A stretch of 33,459 nt of DNA. Origin: a virus. The position numbers and the translations under genes were made by a program. The stretch covers positions 1 through 33,459 of IMG/VR virus record IMGVR_UViG_3300049255_000086. One strand, 5' to 3'. How positions within the stretch are numbered: position 1 is the first letter of the stretch; the number at the start of each line of letters is the position of its first letter. Below the pieces are notes generated by a model, which made no database searches, was not told the DNA's origin, and saw only the letters and a program-made list of their open reading frames with translations. Below, piece after piece: positions 1 through 6,198 of the stretch.

Positions 1-27
1 TCCTAGCGAGCAGTCTCCAGCACCGAT

Positions 28-198
28 ATGAAAATCCAATTCCTGTCGGGCCGGCACGACTTATCCGTCGTTTTAAAGGGAGAGCTACGGAATGAAAACG
101 CCGAGTGGTTGGTTGCGGGGGCGCGTTTTGGTCGAACCCCACATACGATTAAGGCGGCAAATGACGGTCTGTCGTTCTGGCTACGGAAGGTCGGTTGA
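28..198 (+). CDS. possible small protein (56 aa)
   Basis: Short reading frame starting MKIQFLSGRHDLSVVLKGEL and ending SFWLRKVG. The composition looks protein-like, and the second half (RFGRTPHTIKAAN) could be a small helix-turn-helix, but no ribosome site is visible upstream of the ATG. An in-frame stop at 4-6 means it cannot be the end of a longer gene. A competing frame at 92-280 has a GGGAG site but an arginine-rich, shadow-like sequence. The rest of 1-351 holds no other gene that I can support. Function unknown. Confidence 0.3.
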   Translation: MKIQFLSGRHDLSVVLKGELRNENAEWLVAGARFGRTPHTIKAANDGLSFWLRKVG

Positions 199-307
199 TC
201 TCGGTGTGCGGCTGAAAACCCGCATGGAAAAATTTTATCCAAAAATCGGCAACTGTTATGCCAGTTTAGTATTCCATTAAGTATCAAGATCGTATCAGTC
301 TGTGTCG

Positions 308-321
308 CGCAATTAACTGCG
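308..321. repeat. weak operator-like palindrome (3 mismatches)
   Basis: CGCAATTAACTGCG differs from TGCAATTAATTGCA at three positions. With one more base on each side it forms a 16-base dyad (GCGC...GCGC). It lies about 30 bp before the start at 352, the same kind of position as the exact copies elsewhere. It is the weakest member of the family. Confidence 0.4.
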
Positions 322-351
322 CGAGCTAGGACTTAAGCTGGGGCAAAAATA

Positions 352-825
352 ATGGTCACAAAAACGAAAAGAAAGTCGGCTCGGTTCGACTTGGCAGAGC
401 AGGCGGACGGCTCCCTCGTGGCGGCATGGGGATTCCAAGGCGGCGCGCGGGAGTTCATCAAGGAATACCTCGCTTCGGTCTACAGCATCCCTGAAGACGG
501 GGTTGTGGAGGTCGAAGGCGCTAATTACGAGTTCAAGCTTTTCATGCTTCACCCGACCGTCAAGATTTCCTTCAGGAAGCCTCTGTTTGCTCAGCACAAG
601 CTGAAACCGATTGTACCAGCCGTGGCTGGTTTCCAGTTCACCGCCGAAAGTCACGATGAAGCATTGGCTCAAGCAGAATCTGTTGTCGAGGCTGTTAGAG
701 CTTTCGAGCGTATGCGTAGCCTAAACGTCCTTTCGCCCGAACAAGTCATGCGGCGCATTGCGAGCGCCTGTTTTACTCCGGTTCAGGTCGTCGGCGATCT
801 GGCTTCCGCTCTCGTTGCAAGTTAA
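352..825 (+). CDS. hypothetical protein (157 aa)
   Basis: Not recognised. It starts with a basic stretch (MVTKTKRKSARFDL), then has a mixed alpha/beta sequence and a helical second half with alternating acidic and hydrophobic residues (about residues 100-150). No signal peptide or membrane segment is visible. A weak GGGG ribosome site precedes the ATG. It is followed at once by a good rho-independent terminator, so it is probably a monocistronic unit, possibly controlled by the operator-like dyad at 308-321. It is likely cytoplasmic and its function is unknown. Confidence 0.65.
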   Translation: MVTKTKRKSARFDLAEQADGSLVAAWGFQGGAREFIKEYLASVYSIPEDGVVEVEGANYEFKLFMLHPTVKISFRKPLFAQHKLKPIVPAVAGFQFTAESHDEALAQAESVVEAVRAFERMRSLNVLSPEQVMRRIASACFTPVQVVGDLASALVAS

Positions 826-850
826 TCGCTCCGAATTAGGGTCGATCTTC

Positions 851-872
851 AGGGGCTTAGGCCCCTTTTTTC
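851..872 (+). terminator. rho-independent terminator
   Basis: Stem AGGGGC / GCCCCT with a TTAG loop, followed by a run of six T. It ends the gene at 352-825 and is directly adjacent to the next promoter (-35 at 873). Confidence 0.9.
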
Positions 873-901
873 TTGACTTCATTCGAAGATGCAATTAATT
901 G
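873..901 (+). promoter_or_regulatory. sigma70-like promoter overlapping an operator at -10
   Basis: TTGACT (873-878), 17-bp spacer, TAATTG (896-901). The -10 hexamer lies inside the palindrome at 890-903, so a protein bound there would block the promoter. It drives the GNAT and XRE genes. The -10 match is moderate. Confidence 0.6.
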
Positions 902-903
902 CA
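890..903. promoter_or_regulatory. exact operator palindrome TGCAATTAATTGCA
   Basis: Perfect 14-bp palindrome covering the -10 region of the promoter at 873-901, about 25 bp before the GNAT start. Confidence 0.85.
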
Positions 904-928
904 AATGCCGCATACCAAGGAGGGGGCA

Positions 929-1360
929 GTGCAAGTTAAGATCAAGTACAGCCGCTACGCGAGTAGGACGGAGGCTTTCGAGCTTATCAGCGAGGGCTGG
1001 CACGAAGCGGTCCAAGACGGACTCACGCCCGATTTCGTCGGCGTGTGCCCTGTCGGCCCTACTTCCGAGGTTGTTTACGCGGTAAGCCCGGATGACGACA
1101 TCGTGGGCGTCCTGGCCTGGAATCACGACGACCCGCAAGGGGTCTTTGACGTGGTGCTCTACTACGTCGAGCCGACCAGTCGGAAGCAGGGTGTCTTCAA
1201 GGCGCTCTTTGCCGCTGTCTACGAGCACGCCAGAAAGCGCGGCGTCCGCGCCGTCCGAATAGCAATTCCTTCGGCGAGCGGTGCGCATAAGAGCGCTGTC
1301 GAAAGCCTCGGGTTCCAAGCTGTGTCTGTCATTTACGAAGCCGAATGCGCGGCGACTTAG
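929..1360 (+). CDS. GNAT-family N-acetyltransferase
   Basis: Predicted acyl-CoA-dependent N-acetyltransferase of about 143 aa. The acetyl-CoA loop of the family (R/Q-x-x-G) is visible as SRKQGVFKAL, followed by the usual helix (FAAVYEHARKRGVRAV) and the late strand with a C-terminal GF motif (SAVESLGFQAVSVIYE). I chose the GTG at 929 because AAGGAGG lies at 917-923 with normal spacing; a TTG at 899 is in frame but sits inside the operator. The substrate is unknown: a small molecule, a peptide or a host protein are all possible. It is followed after 9 bp by the XRE gene, so the two are probably co-transcribed. Confidence 0.8.
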   Translation: MQVKIKYSRYASRTEAFELISEGWHEAVQDGLTPDFVGVCPVGPTSEVVYAVSPDDDIVGVLAWNHDDPQGVFDVVLYYVEPTSRKQGVFKALFAAVYEHARKRGVRAVRIAIPSASGAHKSAVESLGFQAVSVIYEAECAAT

Positions 1361-1369
1361 GGATCGGGT

Positions 1370-1576
1370 ATGGGCACAAAACGCTGGGGAGGAATAATTC
1401 AGTCGATCCGAAAAGAACGTGGCCTGTCTCAGCGCGGCCTTGCCTTAAAGAGCGGTGTAAATCGAAACACGCTTCGCAGAATAGAGCAGGGTGTTACCAA
1501 CGGGACCGTTGACGTTCTCACCCTTTTGCTTAAGCATCTTGGGCACGATCTCGAAGCTATTCCTCAGAATTTCTAG
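1370..1576 (+). CDS. XRE-family helix-turn-helix protein (68 aa)
   Basis: Compact DNA-binding protein. Residues 9-60 form a Cro/C1-type helix-turn-helix: SIRKERGLSQRGLALKSGV, then NRNTLRRIEQG as the recognition helix, then two more helices. It has no extra domain, so it would act as a small dimeric repressor or an antitoxin-like regulator. It sits downstream of GNAT in a unit whose promoter carries an exact operator copy. As the only stand-alone HTH protein in the window, it is a candidate binder of TGCAATTAATTGCA, with autoregulation as the model. That link is inference from position only. The protein is similar in size to antitoxins, but no toxin partner is evident unless GNAT plays that role; GNAT toxins normally pair with RHH antitoxins, so this is less likely. 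Confidence 0.85.
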   Translation: MGTKRWGGIIQSIRKERGLSQRGLALKSGVNRNTLRRIEQGVTNGTVDVLTLLLKHLGHDLEAIPQNF

Positions 1577-1650
1577 AAATTTTATTCTGTACTTCCGTGA
1601 GCTTTGCTGTAGATTGAATTACATAAGCAGTTCACCACGGAGGGTCTACG

Positions 1651-1689
1651 TAACATCTTCCCCGCCCTAAAGGACGGGGCGTCCTTCGC
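1651..1689. repeat. hairpin repeat, copy 1 (left of the pentapeptide gene)
   Basis: 39-bp element beginning TAACATCTTCCCCG, with a stem around a C(TAAA)G tetraloop. It matches the element at 2877-2915 at 33 of 39 positions. The stem has one C-A mismatch. It follows an orphan ribosome-site-like ACGGAGGG (about 1637-1644) that has no start codon. Confidence 0.7.
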
Positions 1690-1734
1690 TAGGTTCAGGT
1701 GAGAGCGGCTAACCTTGCGGAACGATCCGGGGTT

Positions 1735-1763
1735 TGCTTTATTGCTTGACGTGCTTTGATAAA
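1735..1763 (+). promoter_or_regulatory. possible promoter of the pentapeptide gene
   Basis: TTGCTT (1735-1740), 17 bp, TGATAA (1758-1763), about 27 bp before the ATG at 1791. The -10 match is weak. No operator palindrome is present here, unlike most other promoters in the window. Confidence 0.35.
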
Positions 1764-1790
1764 GCAGCAGCACACACACGGAGAAACAAA

Positions 1791-2879
1791 ATGAAAATTA
1801 GAATCAAACGCCGGATCACTGGCCAGGTTCTCTTTGAAGCCGAAATCGAGGCCGAAGAAGATACGAGTTTAAATAGAATGCTTGGGCTGGCCGTGGAGGC
1901 CGCCGTCAAAGCCAGAGCGGACCTCTCGGGGGCAAATCTCGAATGGGTGAATCTTGAAGGGGCCGATCTTGAAGGGGCGTATCTTGCGGGCGCATCTTTT
2001 GAAGATGCGTATCTTGAGGGCGCCAAACTCGCGTATGCCGATCTTGAGGGCGCAAATTTCGAAAGCGCGTACTTGGCGTACGCGAATTTCGATGATGCGA
2101 ATCTCGCGCGTGCGTGTTTAGCGCGCACGGAGCTCAAGGGGTCGAGCTTCGCGCGTGCCAATCTCACGGGTGCAAATTTCGAAAATTCGAATCTTGAGGA
2201 CGCGAATTTCGAGAATTCGCGCCTTGAAAACGCGAATTTCGCAGATGCGGACCTCGAAGACGCAAATTTCGAGGGCGCGCGCCTTGAGGGCGCGAATTTC
2301 GAGAAGGCCCATTTCAAGGGCGCGAATTTCGCGGGGGCGTGCCTTGAGGACGCGAATTTCGAAAAGGCGCCTTTCAAGGGCACAAATTTCGCGGGTGCGA
2401 ATCTCAAGGGTGCGAGTCTCAATGGTGCCAGACTCGCGGGGGCGAATTTCAAGAGCGCGAGTCTTAAGGGCGTTGATCTTGAGGGCGCGAGTCTTGAGGG
2501 CGCGAGTCTTGAGGGTGTATACCTTGAGGGTGCGCGCTTTCGGCGAGATTACGAGGTACCGGTCGTGCCCAATATCGACTTGGCGATCCTGTCGGCCCTC
2601 GAAGCCGGAGGTACGCTTGACATGTGCACATGGCATGGCCCGGACGGTGCTTGCGGCACGACGCATTGTCGCGCTGGATGGGCGGTGCATCTGGCCGGAG
2701 AGGCTGGCCGGGAGCTGGAAAAGCGGTTTGGCACGCAAAGAGCCGCCGCGATGATTTATCGCGCATCGAGGCCCGGGTGGTCCGCGCCATGGTTTTTCGC
2801 GCCGAATGACGTCGCACTCGCCAGTATCCGGGAGTGTGCGCGGCTGCAAAAAGAGGCGGCCGCCCGTCAGCAAAAGTAA
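1791..2879 (+). CDS. pentapeptide-repeat protein with phage-type C-terminal domain
   Basis: 362 aa. Residues 1-42 are a basic/acidic lead-in, about 43-250 are tandem A(N/D)(L/F)xx pentapeptide repeats that should fold as a right-handed quadrilateral beta-helix, and about 251-362 are a separate domain with TWHG, CGTTHCRAGW and APWFFAPND motifs, a domain I associate with phage pentapeptide proteins. The ATG at 1791 is preceded by CGGAG (1779-1783); an upstream in-frame ATG at 1734 lacks a ribosome site. Some pentapeptide proteins mimic DNA and bind gyrase, but the repeat alone does not prove this. Repeat codons are strongly periodic, producing long false reading frames on both strands. The gene is bracketed by the hairpin repeats at 1651 and 2877, suggesting a transferred cassette. 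Confidence 0.9.
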   Translation: MKIRIKRRITGQVLFEAEIEAEEDTSLNRMLGLAVEAAVKARADLSGANLEWVNLEGADLEGAYLAGASFEDAYLEGAKLAYADLEGANFESAYLAYANFDDANLARACLARTELKGSSFARANLTGANFENSNLEDANFENSRLENANFADADLEDANFEGARLEGANFEKAHFKGANFAGACLEDANFEKAPFKGTNFAGANLKGASLNGARLAGANFKSASLKGVDLEGASLEGASLEGVYLEGARFRRDYEVPVVPNIDLAILSALEAGGTLDMCTWHGPDGACGTTHCRAGWAVHLAGEAGRELEKRFGTQRAAAMIYRASRPGWSAPWFFAPNDVALASIRECARLQKEAAARQQK

Positions 2880-2915
2880 CATCTTCCCCGGCCTAAAGGC
2901 CGAGGTCTCCTTTGC
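2877..2915. repeat. hairpin repeat, copy 2 (right of the pentapeptide gene)
   Basis: Begins TAACATCTTCCCCG at the pentapeptide stop codon (TAA 2877-2879). It has the same C(TAAA)G-loop stem as copy 1 with one mismatch at a different stem position. It may also act as a weak terminator, but no T-run follows. Confidence 0.7.
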
Positions 2916-2924
2916 GCAAAGAGG

Positions 2925-3278
2925 ATGAAAACTGTGCAATTAACTTCATTCGGCTACCGCAACGGCGCGCCGCTTCACACCACGTTCATTGTGGATTGCC
3001 GCGCGATGCGCAACCCGCACTTCGACCCCGAGCTGAGAGCGCTCACCGGGCAAAGCGAAGCCGTCAAAGACTTCGTTGCTGCCGACCCCCGCTTCAACAG
3101 TTTGTTCGATCTCGCGCTTCGTTACGCCGACGAGGACAACGCCCATATCGCTTTTGGATGCTTCGGCGGTCGTCACCGTTCCGTCGCCATGGTCGAGCTG
3201 CTGGCCGCGCGTCTCCAAGAAGACGGTTACTCCGTACGTATCAACCACCGCGAACTCAGGATCGTGAAAAATGTGTAA
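2925..3278 (+). CDS. stand-alone RapZ C-terminal-domain-like protein
   Basis: 117 aa. The sequence matches the C-terminal domain of the RapZ/YvcJ family: DCRAMRNPHFDPELRALTGQ (about 25-43) and the anion-binding loop GCFGGRHRS (78-86), then HREL near the end. Full RapZ is about 285 aa with an N-terminal P-loop ATPase domain, absent here. In enterobacteria the RapZ C-domain binds the sRNAs GlmZ/GlmY and senses glucosamine-6-phosphate, steering amino-sugar synthesis. A phage copy could bind RNA or the same metabolite; this is inference. The ATG at 2925 is only one base from AGAGG; a GTG at 2934 has better spacing. A two-mismatch copy of the operator overlaps codons 4-8. Confidence 0.8.
   Translation: MKTVQLTSFGYRNGAPLHTTFIVDCRAMRNPHFDPELRALTGQSEAVKDFVAADPRFNSLFDLALRYADEDNAHIAFGCFGGRHRSVAMVELLAARLQEDGYSVRINHRELRIVKNV
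2935..2948. repeat. degenerate operator palindrome (2 mismatches)
   Basis: TGCAATTAACTTCA at the start of the RapZ-like gene. It is read in the same codon phase (GTG CAA TTA) as most other intragenic copies. Confidence 0.4.
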
Positions 3279-3462
3279 GGGCGTCACGATCCTGGAGTAC
3301 CGCTGGACCCCCGAAAAAACCGGTAAGACCGGCGTGCGCCAGTGCGAAGTCACCAGCCGCAAGCAGTCTGAGCAACTGCTTCACCGCTGGAACTTAATCG
3401 GTGCCATGAGCAGCCCGCACCGTTGGCACTACGAAGCAATCCGTATTTTCACCGGCATCTAA
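3271..3462 (+). CDS. hypothetical protein (63 aa)
   Basis: Small basic protein beginning MCKGVTILEYRWTPEKTGKT, not recognised. Its ATG overlaps the last 8 bases of the RapZ-like gene, and an AGGA lies 10 bp upstream, so translation is probably coupled. No membrane segment or known motif; tryptophan- and histidine-rich second half (HRWNLIGAMSSPHRWHYEA). Cytoplasmic location is likely. Confidence 0.6.
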   Translation: MCKGVTILEYRWTPEKTGKTGVRQCEVTSRKQSEQLLHRWNLIGAMSSPHRWHYEAIRIFTGI

Positions 3463-3474
3463 GGAGGACTATCC

Positions 3475-3648
3475 GTGCTTACAATCTTTGCAAATTGGTG
3501 GTGGGCTTTCGTTCTGGCTGGCTTCGTATTCTGCTTCTGGAGTGCTCTGCGCGCTGGGGCGCTCTACGACGCAGGCACCGAACTGCTCTTCGATATGGAG
3601 CTTCGTGAAAACGAAGAGGCTGCCAAAAAAGCAGTGTCTGCTCAGTAA
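3475..3648 (+). CDS. small single-span membrane protein (57 aa)
   Basis: GTG start with an excellent AAGGAGG site (3461-3467) right after the previous stop. The product begins MLTIFANWWWAFVLAGFVFC: one hydrophobic segment (about residues 4-24), then a short acidic and basic cytoplasmic-type tail ending KKAVSAQ. It may be an inner-membrane accessory protein; size and topology are also compatible with a small holin- or superinfection-exclusion-type protein, but nothing specific supports either. Confidence 0.75.
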   Translation: MLTIFANWWWAFVLAGFVFCFWSALRAGALYDAGTELLFDMELRENEEAAKKAVSAQ

Positions 3649-3655
3649 CTTAGGC

Positions 3656-3684
3656 TTGACAGTCAGCTCTCAATAACCTAGAGT
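3656..3684 (+). promoter_or_regulatory. sigma70-like promoter without operator
   Basis: TTGACA (3656-3661), 17 bp, TAGAGT (3679-3684), leading into the DUF488 gene. Good consensus match. Unlike most others it has no palindrome copy within 250 bp. A small dyad (AGCTCT / AGAGTT) straddles the -10. Confidence 0.75.
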
Positions 3685-3710
3685 TGCATTGTTCAGGAGG
3701 AGCACACCAG

Positions 3711-4220
3711 ATGGAACTTTTCAGCGTCGGCCACTCAAATCACAGCGCCGCAAAATTCGTGGACCTGCTCAAAAAGCACAACATCACCCTGCTGGTTGAT
3801 GTGCGCTCCAAACCCTTCTCTCGCTTCGAGTGGTTTCGGCGCGATAACCTTGCAAAGCTCGTTCGCGAGCATGGCATCGATTATCGGTGGGGCGGCGCTC
3901 TCCTCGGCGGCATGAACCCGGTCTCCGTTTACGCCGACCTGTTCGTCATGAAAATGGACTCAGTGCTGCAATTAATTGCAGACGGTCATCGTGTCGCGAT
4001 CATGTGCAGCGAAGGCAAGCCTTGCGAGTGTCATCGTGCGGGCAAGCTGACGGCTTGGCTTCACCGCGAGCGCCCGCACGTCAAGACAACTCATATTCTG
4101 CCGGATGGCTCTCTTGTCGATGGCCGCGAGTATGAGCCGAAAATCTTGAAGAAGATATGGTGGCGCGAGTTCAACACCAAAATTCCGCCAGCGCCGGTCC
4201 AAGCAGAATTGCCCTTTTAA
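3711..4220 (+). CDS. DUF488 family protein
   Basis: 169 aa. The family signatures are clear: SVGHSNHS near the N-terminus, LLVDVRSKPFSRF (about 28-40), and the late CSEGKPCECHR motif with paired cysteines and a histidine. The biochemical role of DUF488 is not established to my knowledge. The ATG at 3711 follows AGGAGG (3695-3700); an ATG further upstream at 3684 lies in the promoter and is rejected. An exact operator palindrome lies inside the gene (3967-3980), coding for Gln-Leu-Ile-Ala. Confidence 0.85.
   Translation: MELFSVGHSNHSAAKFVDLLKKHNITLLVDVRSKPFSRFEWFRRDNLAKLVREHGIDYRWGGALLGGMNPVSVYADLFVMKMDSVLQLIADGHRVAIMCSEGKPCECHRAGKLTAWLHRERPHVKTTHILPDGSLVDGREYEPKILKKIWWREFNTKIPPAPVQAELPF
3967..3980. 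promoter_or_regulatory. exact operator palindrome inside the DUF488 gene
   Basis: TGCAATTAATTGCA read as CTG CAA TTA ATT GCA (L-Q-L-I-A). No promoter is evident at this position. Outer bases extend it to a 16-bp palindrome (C...G). Stoperator-like placement. Confidence 0.8.
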
Positions 4221-4254
4221 TTCGAGTGAGTGAATGCCAATTATCGTGCGCAAC

Positions 4255-4325
4255 GCGGGTGCCAGAGCGGCCTGGGACTCCCCTTCCAAGGGAGTTCGCC
4301 CTTTCGATGGGAGCCACCCGCTCCA
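4255..4325 (+). tRNA. divergent tRNA-Gly (anticodon TCC)
   Basis: 71 nt. The acceptor stem GCGGGTG / CACCCGC (4255-4261 / 4315-4321) pairs 7 of 7, followed by discriminator T and encoded CCA. The anticodon stem CTCCC / GGGAG is perfect around loop CTTCCAA, with anticodon TCC at 4285-4287 (Gly, GGA). The T-loop TTCGATG fits TTCRANN. The acceptor stem and CCA end match typical bacterial tRNA-Gly(UCC). Oddities: there is no T8, the D-arm is short (CCAG / CTGG with a 6-base loop), the variable region is 3 nt, and the T-stem has one mismatch and one G-T pair. It may be a functional divergent phage tRNA or a decaying one. It overlaps the extended N-terminus of the next reading frame. Confidence 0.7.
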
Positions 4326-4350
4326 ACTCTTCACCAAGCACATTCCGGCG

Positions 4351-5157
4351 ATGCGCACGGCGATGGATAAATGCCGAGCCTCTGCTTTTGCTTTCTCGCC
4401 CCTGAACGCCCTTCCCAAGATCGCCCTCGATAAATGGACCGTCACTGAGCTTAAAGAAGCGCTCATGCTTGTGGACGGAGAGGGCAAGGCTCGCGTCGTT
4501 CCGCTCGGAAGCCAACAGACCTACTATGACGCAACTCTCCAGGTCGCCACGCAGCACCCCGTCAAGCTGGTTCCGGCTTGGCTGGCGGAGCACGTCAGAA
4601 AAGCAGGCTACAAGGTCAAGAAGCAGCACGACGAGTACATAATCAAGACCGCCGACACCATCACGATGCCGGGGGGCAGCCTTAAAAGCCTCCGCAAGCG
4701 CGTCAAGCACGCCCGCGCGGCGACGGTTGTCGAAGAGTACAGCCTCGGGAAGACTCACGAATACAAAGCCCTGAATGCCCTCTGGTACAAGCAGAACGCA
4801 GGGCGCAAATTCAGAACTTACGACAAGACCTCAATCGACTGGCTAATCATGAACTGGGCTTCTGTGGTTCAGGCCGATCCGACCGCCCGGTTCATTGGCA
4901 TTCGTGACGCTCAGTATTTGCAATTAATTGCAATAAACATGGGTTGCGTTCTCTCCGATGGCGTATGGACTGCTTACACGCGGCGTTTCGACCGAGAAGC
5001 CGAGATACAGGGCGCGGGCGCGCTCGGCCACGTCATCCTTGCCGAGTCCTTCTCCGAAGCGATGGAGAACAACGGCACCGCCGACACGAAAGAAATCAAA
5101 GAGAACAAGGCGCGCATCGCTGCGGGCACGCTCAGCTTCTACGAGATCGGGAAATAG
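4351..5157 (+). CDS. GNAT-fold acyltransferase-like protein (DUF2156/FemAB-like)
   Basis: About 268 aa from the ATG at 4351. The frame is open upstream to an ATG at 4234, but that extension would translate the tRNA-Gly at 4255-4325 and has no good ribosome site, so I prefer 4351 (4363 is also possible). The core LKSLRKRVKHARAATVVEEY, ALNALWYKQNAGRKF and a later domain resemble the C-terminal GNAT-like domain of lysylphosphatidylglycerol synthase/DUF2156 proteins. Substrate unknown. An exact operator copy (4919-4932) lies inside. It is followed after 3 bp by a methyltransferase-like gene and then a DUF4338-like gene, suggesting one cassette, possibly for DNA modification. Confidence 0.6.
   Translation: MRTAMDKCRASAFAFSPLNALPKIALDKWTVTELKEALMLVDGEGKARVVPLGSQQTYYDATLQVATQHPVKLVPAWLAEHVRKAGYKVKKQHDEYIIKTADTITMPGGSLKSLRKRVKHARAATVVEEYSLGKTHEYKALNALWYKQNAGRKFRTYDKTSIDWLIMNWASVVQADPTARFIGIRDAQYLQLIAINMGCVLSDGVWTAYTRRFDREAEIQGAGALGHVILAESFSEAMENNGTADTKEIKENKARIAAGTLSFYEIGK
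4919..4932. promoter_or_regulatory. exact operator palindrome inside the GNAT-like gene
   Basis: TGCAATTAATTGCA read as TTG CAA TTA ATT GCA (L-Q-L-I-A). It extends to a 16-bp palindrome TT...AA. No promoter is seen around it. Confidence 0.8.
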
Positions 5158-5160
5158 CCT

Positions 5161-6198
5161 ATGTCCTCGTCACTCGACTTGATCGGAAAAGGTCTGCTGC
5201 CGTTTATGGGCGGTATGCGCCGGTTTATTCCCTTCCTACTGAACGCGGCTCAGGAAGTCGTTCCCATGCGCCAGTGGCCCGATTGGTCGTTTCACGACAT
5301 GACGTGCGGGAGCTGCGCCGGTTCCGCGACGTTTGCCTTCTACGGAATGAGCATCACGGCTAACGATCTGGCGCTCCGATCCATCATCCCGGCTAACGCG
5401 CTGTTCTACGGTCAGGCCAGCTCGGGCGCTCTGATAAGCAAGGTCATTTCCAACCCTGCAAAATTGCCTCAAGGATTAAAGCCTGCCGTCGAACTCGCGG
5501 AAGGAAAACTTCACCCGATTGCGTGCGATATTTTCGACCGTCTCTACTACGCTTCGTCTTCAGAGCCGCTGAACATGAAGCAAAAGCTGTTTTTCGAATA
5601 TCTCGCGATCAGGTGGGTGCTGCTTAACAAAAATTATATGTACTTTCTGAAGCTGCCAACTCTCGATCTGGACCAGCTCGCCATACAGTCCCCGACTTGG
5701 AAAAAGACGGTGGACATGCTTCGCGATCCGCTGCCCGCGCTTCTTAAGGTCAGGGAAGAAATTATGGACCTCTCGGTTGCGCTGCAAAGCGCCAACCCTC
5801 AGCGCCTGCCTTTCATCATCCAAGACGACTGCCGGGAAAGCATCAAGCATATCCTATGGGACCGCCCCAGCTTCGTGAACCTCAATCCCCCCACAGACGG
5901 CAACGCCAGGTTTATGCAGTCTAACCGGATGCTTGACGCGCTTCTGTATAACGAGCCTCAGCCTCAGAAGGACGGCATGATGCCGGGCGATCTTTGGCGC
6001 TCGCTGATTCTCGACACTTGCAAGCACATCCCGACCGGCCATTACGTCTTCAGTTTCGTCGGTGACGGCGCGGTAAGCTGGGAGGAAGGCTGCTCAGAAG
6101 TCTTTTCGAAAGTCGGCCCGATCATCAAAGAATGGTCGTTCCCTTGGCACGGCTCAGAAACCAGGAAAGCCGGTCTCGTTCTAATGAGGAAAGCCTAA
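5161..6198 (+). CDS. D12-class adenine methyltransferase-like protein
   Basis: 345 aa. The N-terminal layout is that of Dam/D12 N6-adenine methyltransferases: a GGMRRFIPFLL segment (compare GGK...LIP of motif X), then FHDMTCGSCAGSATFAF (compare EPFxGSGAxxF, the SAM-binding motif I), then TANDLALRS (compare NDIN). The expected catalytic DPPY appears as FVNLNPPTDG (about residues 237-246), NPPT instead of DPPY. It may therefore be an active divergent enzyme, or a target-binding relative that no longer methylates adenine. It lies 3 bp after the GNAT-like gene, and its stop overlaps the start of the DUF4338-like gene (TAATG), indicating tight co-expression. Confidence 0.6.
   Translation: MSSSLDLIGKGLLPFMGGMRRFIPFLLNAAQEVVPMRQWPDWSFHDMTCGSCAGSATFAFYGMSITANDLALRSIIPANALFYGQASSGALISKVISNPAKLPQGLKPAVELAEGKLHPIACDIFDRLYYASSSEPLNMKQKLFFEYLAIRWVLLNKNYMYFLKLPTLDLDQLAIQSPTWKKTVDMLRDPLPALLKVREEIMDLSVALQSANPQRLPFIIQDDCRESIKHILWDRPSFVNLNPPTDGNARFMQSNRMLDALLYNEPQPQKDGMMPGDLWRSLILDTCKHIPTGHYVFSFVGDGAVSWEEGCSEVFSKVGPIIKEWSFPWHGSETRKAGLVLMRKA

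Noticed and set aside
92-280. 62-aa + strand reading frame with a GGGAG upstream
   Set aside because: Arginine-rich, low-complexity composition typical of an out-of-frame reading; conflicts with the more protein-like frame at 28-198. Neither is certain.
1920-2540. Tandem DNA repeats resembling a CRISPR or satellite array
   Set aside because: 15-bp periodicity of pentapeptide codons in an open reading frame; no spacers of constant length.
1739-2939. Long antisense and alternative frames (237, 273 and 199 aa) over the pentapeptide gene
   Set aside because: Artefacts of the codon periodicity of the repeats; they consist of monotonous Ser/Ala/Phe or Arg/Ile strings and lack ribosome sites.
4234-4350. 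N-terminal extension of the GNAT-like gene to the ATG at 4234
   Set aside because: It would translate through the tRNA-Gly structure, has no good ribosome site, and the peptide is unlike the rest of the protein.
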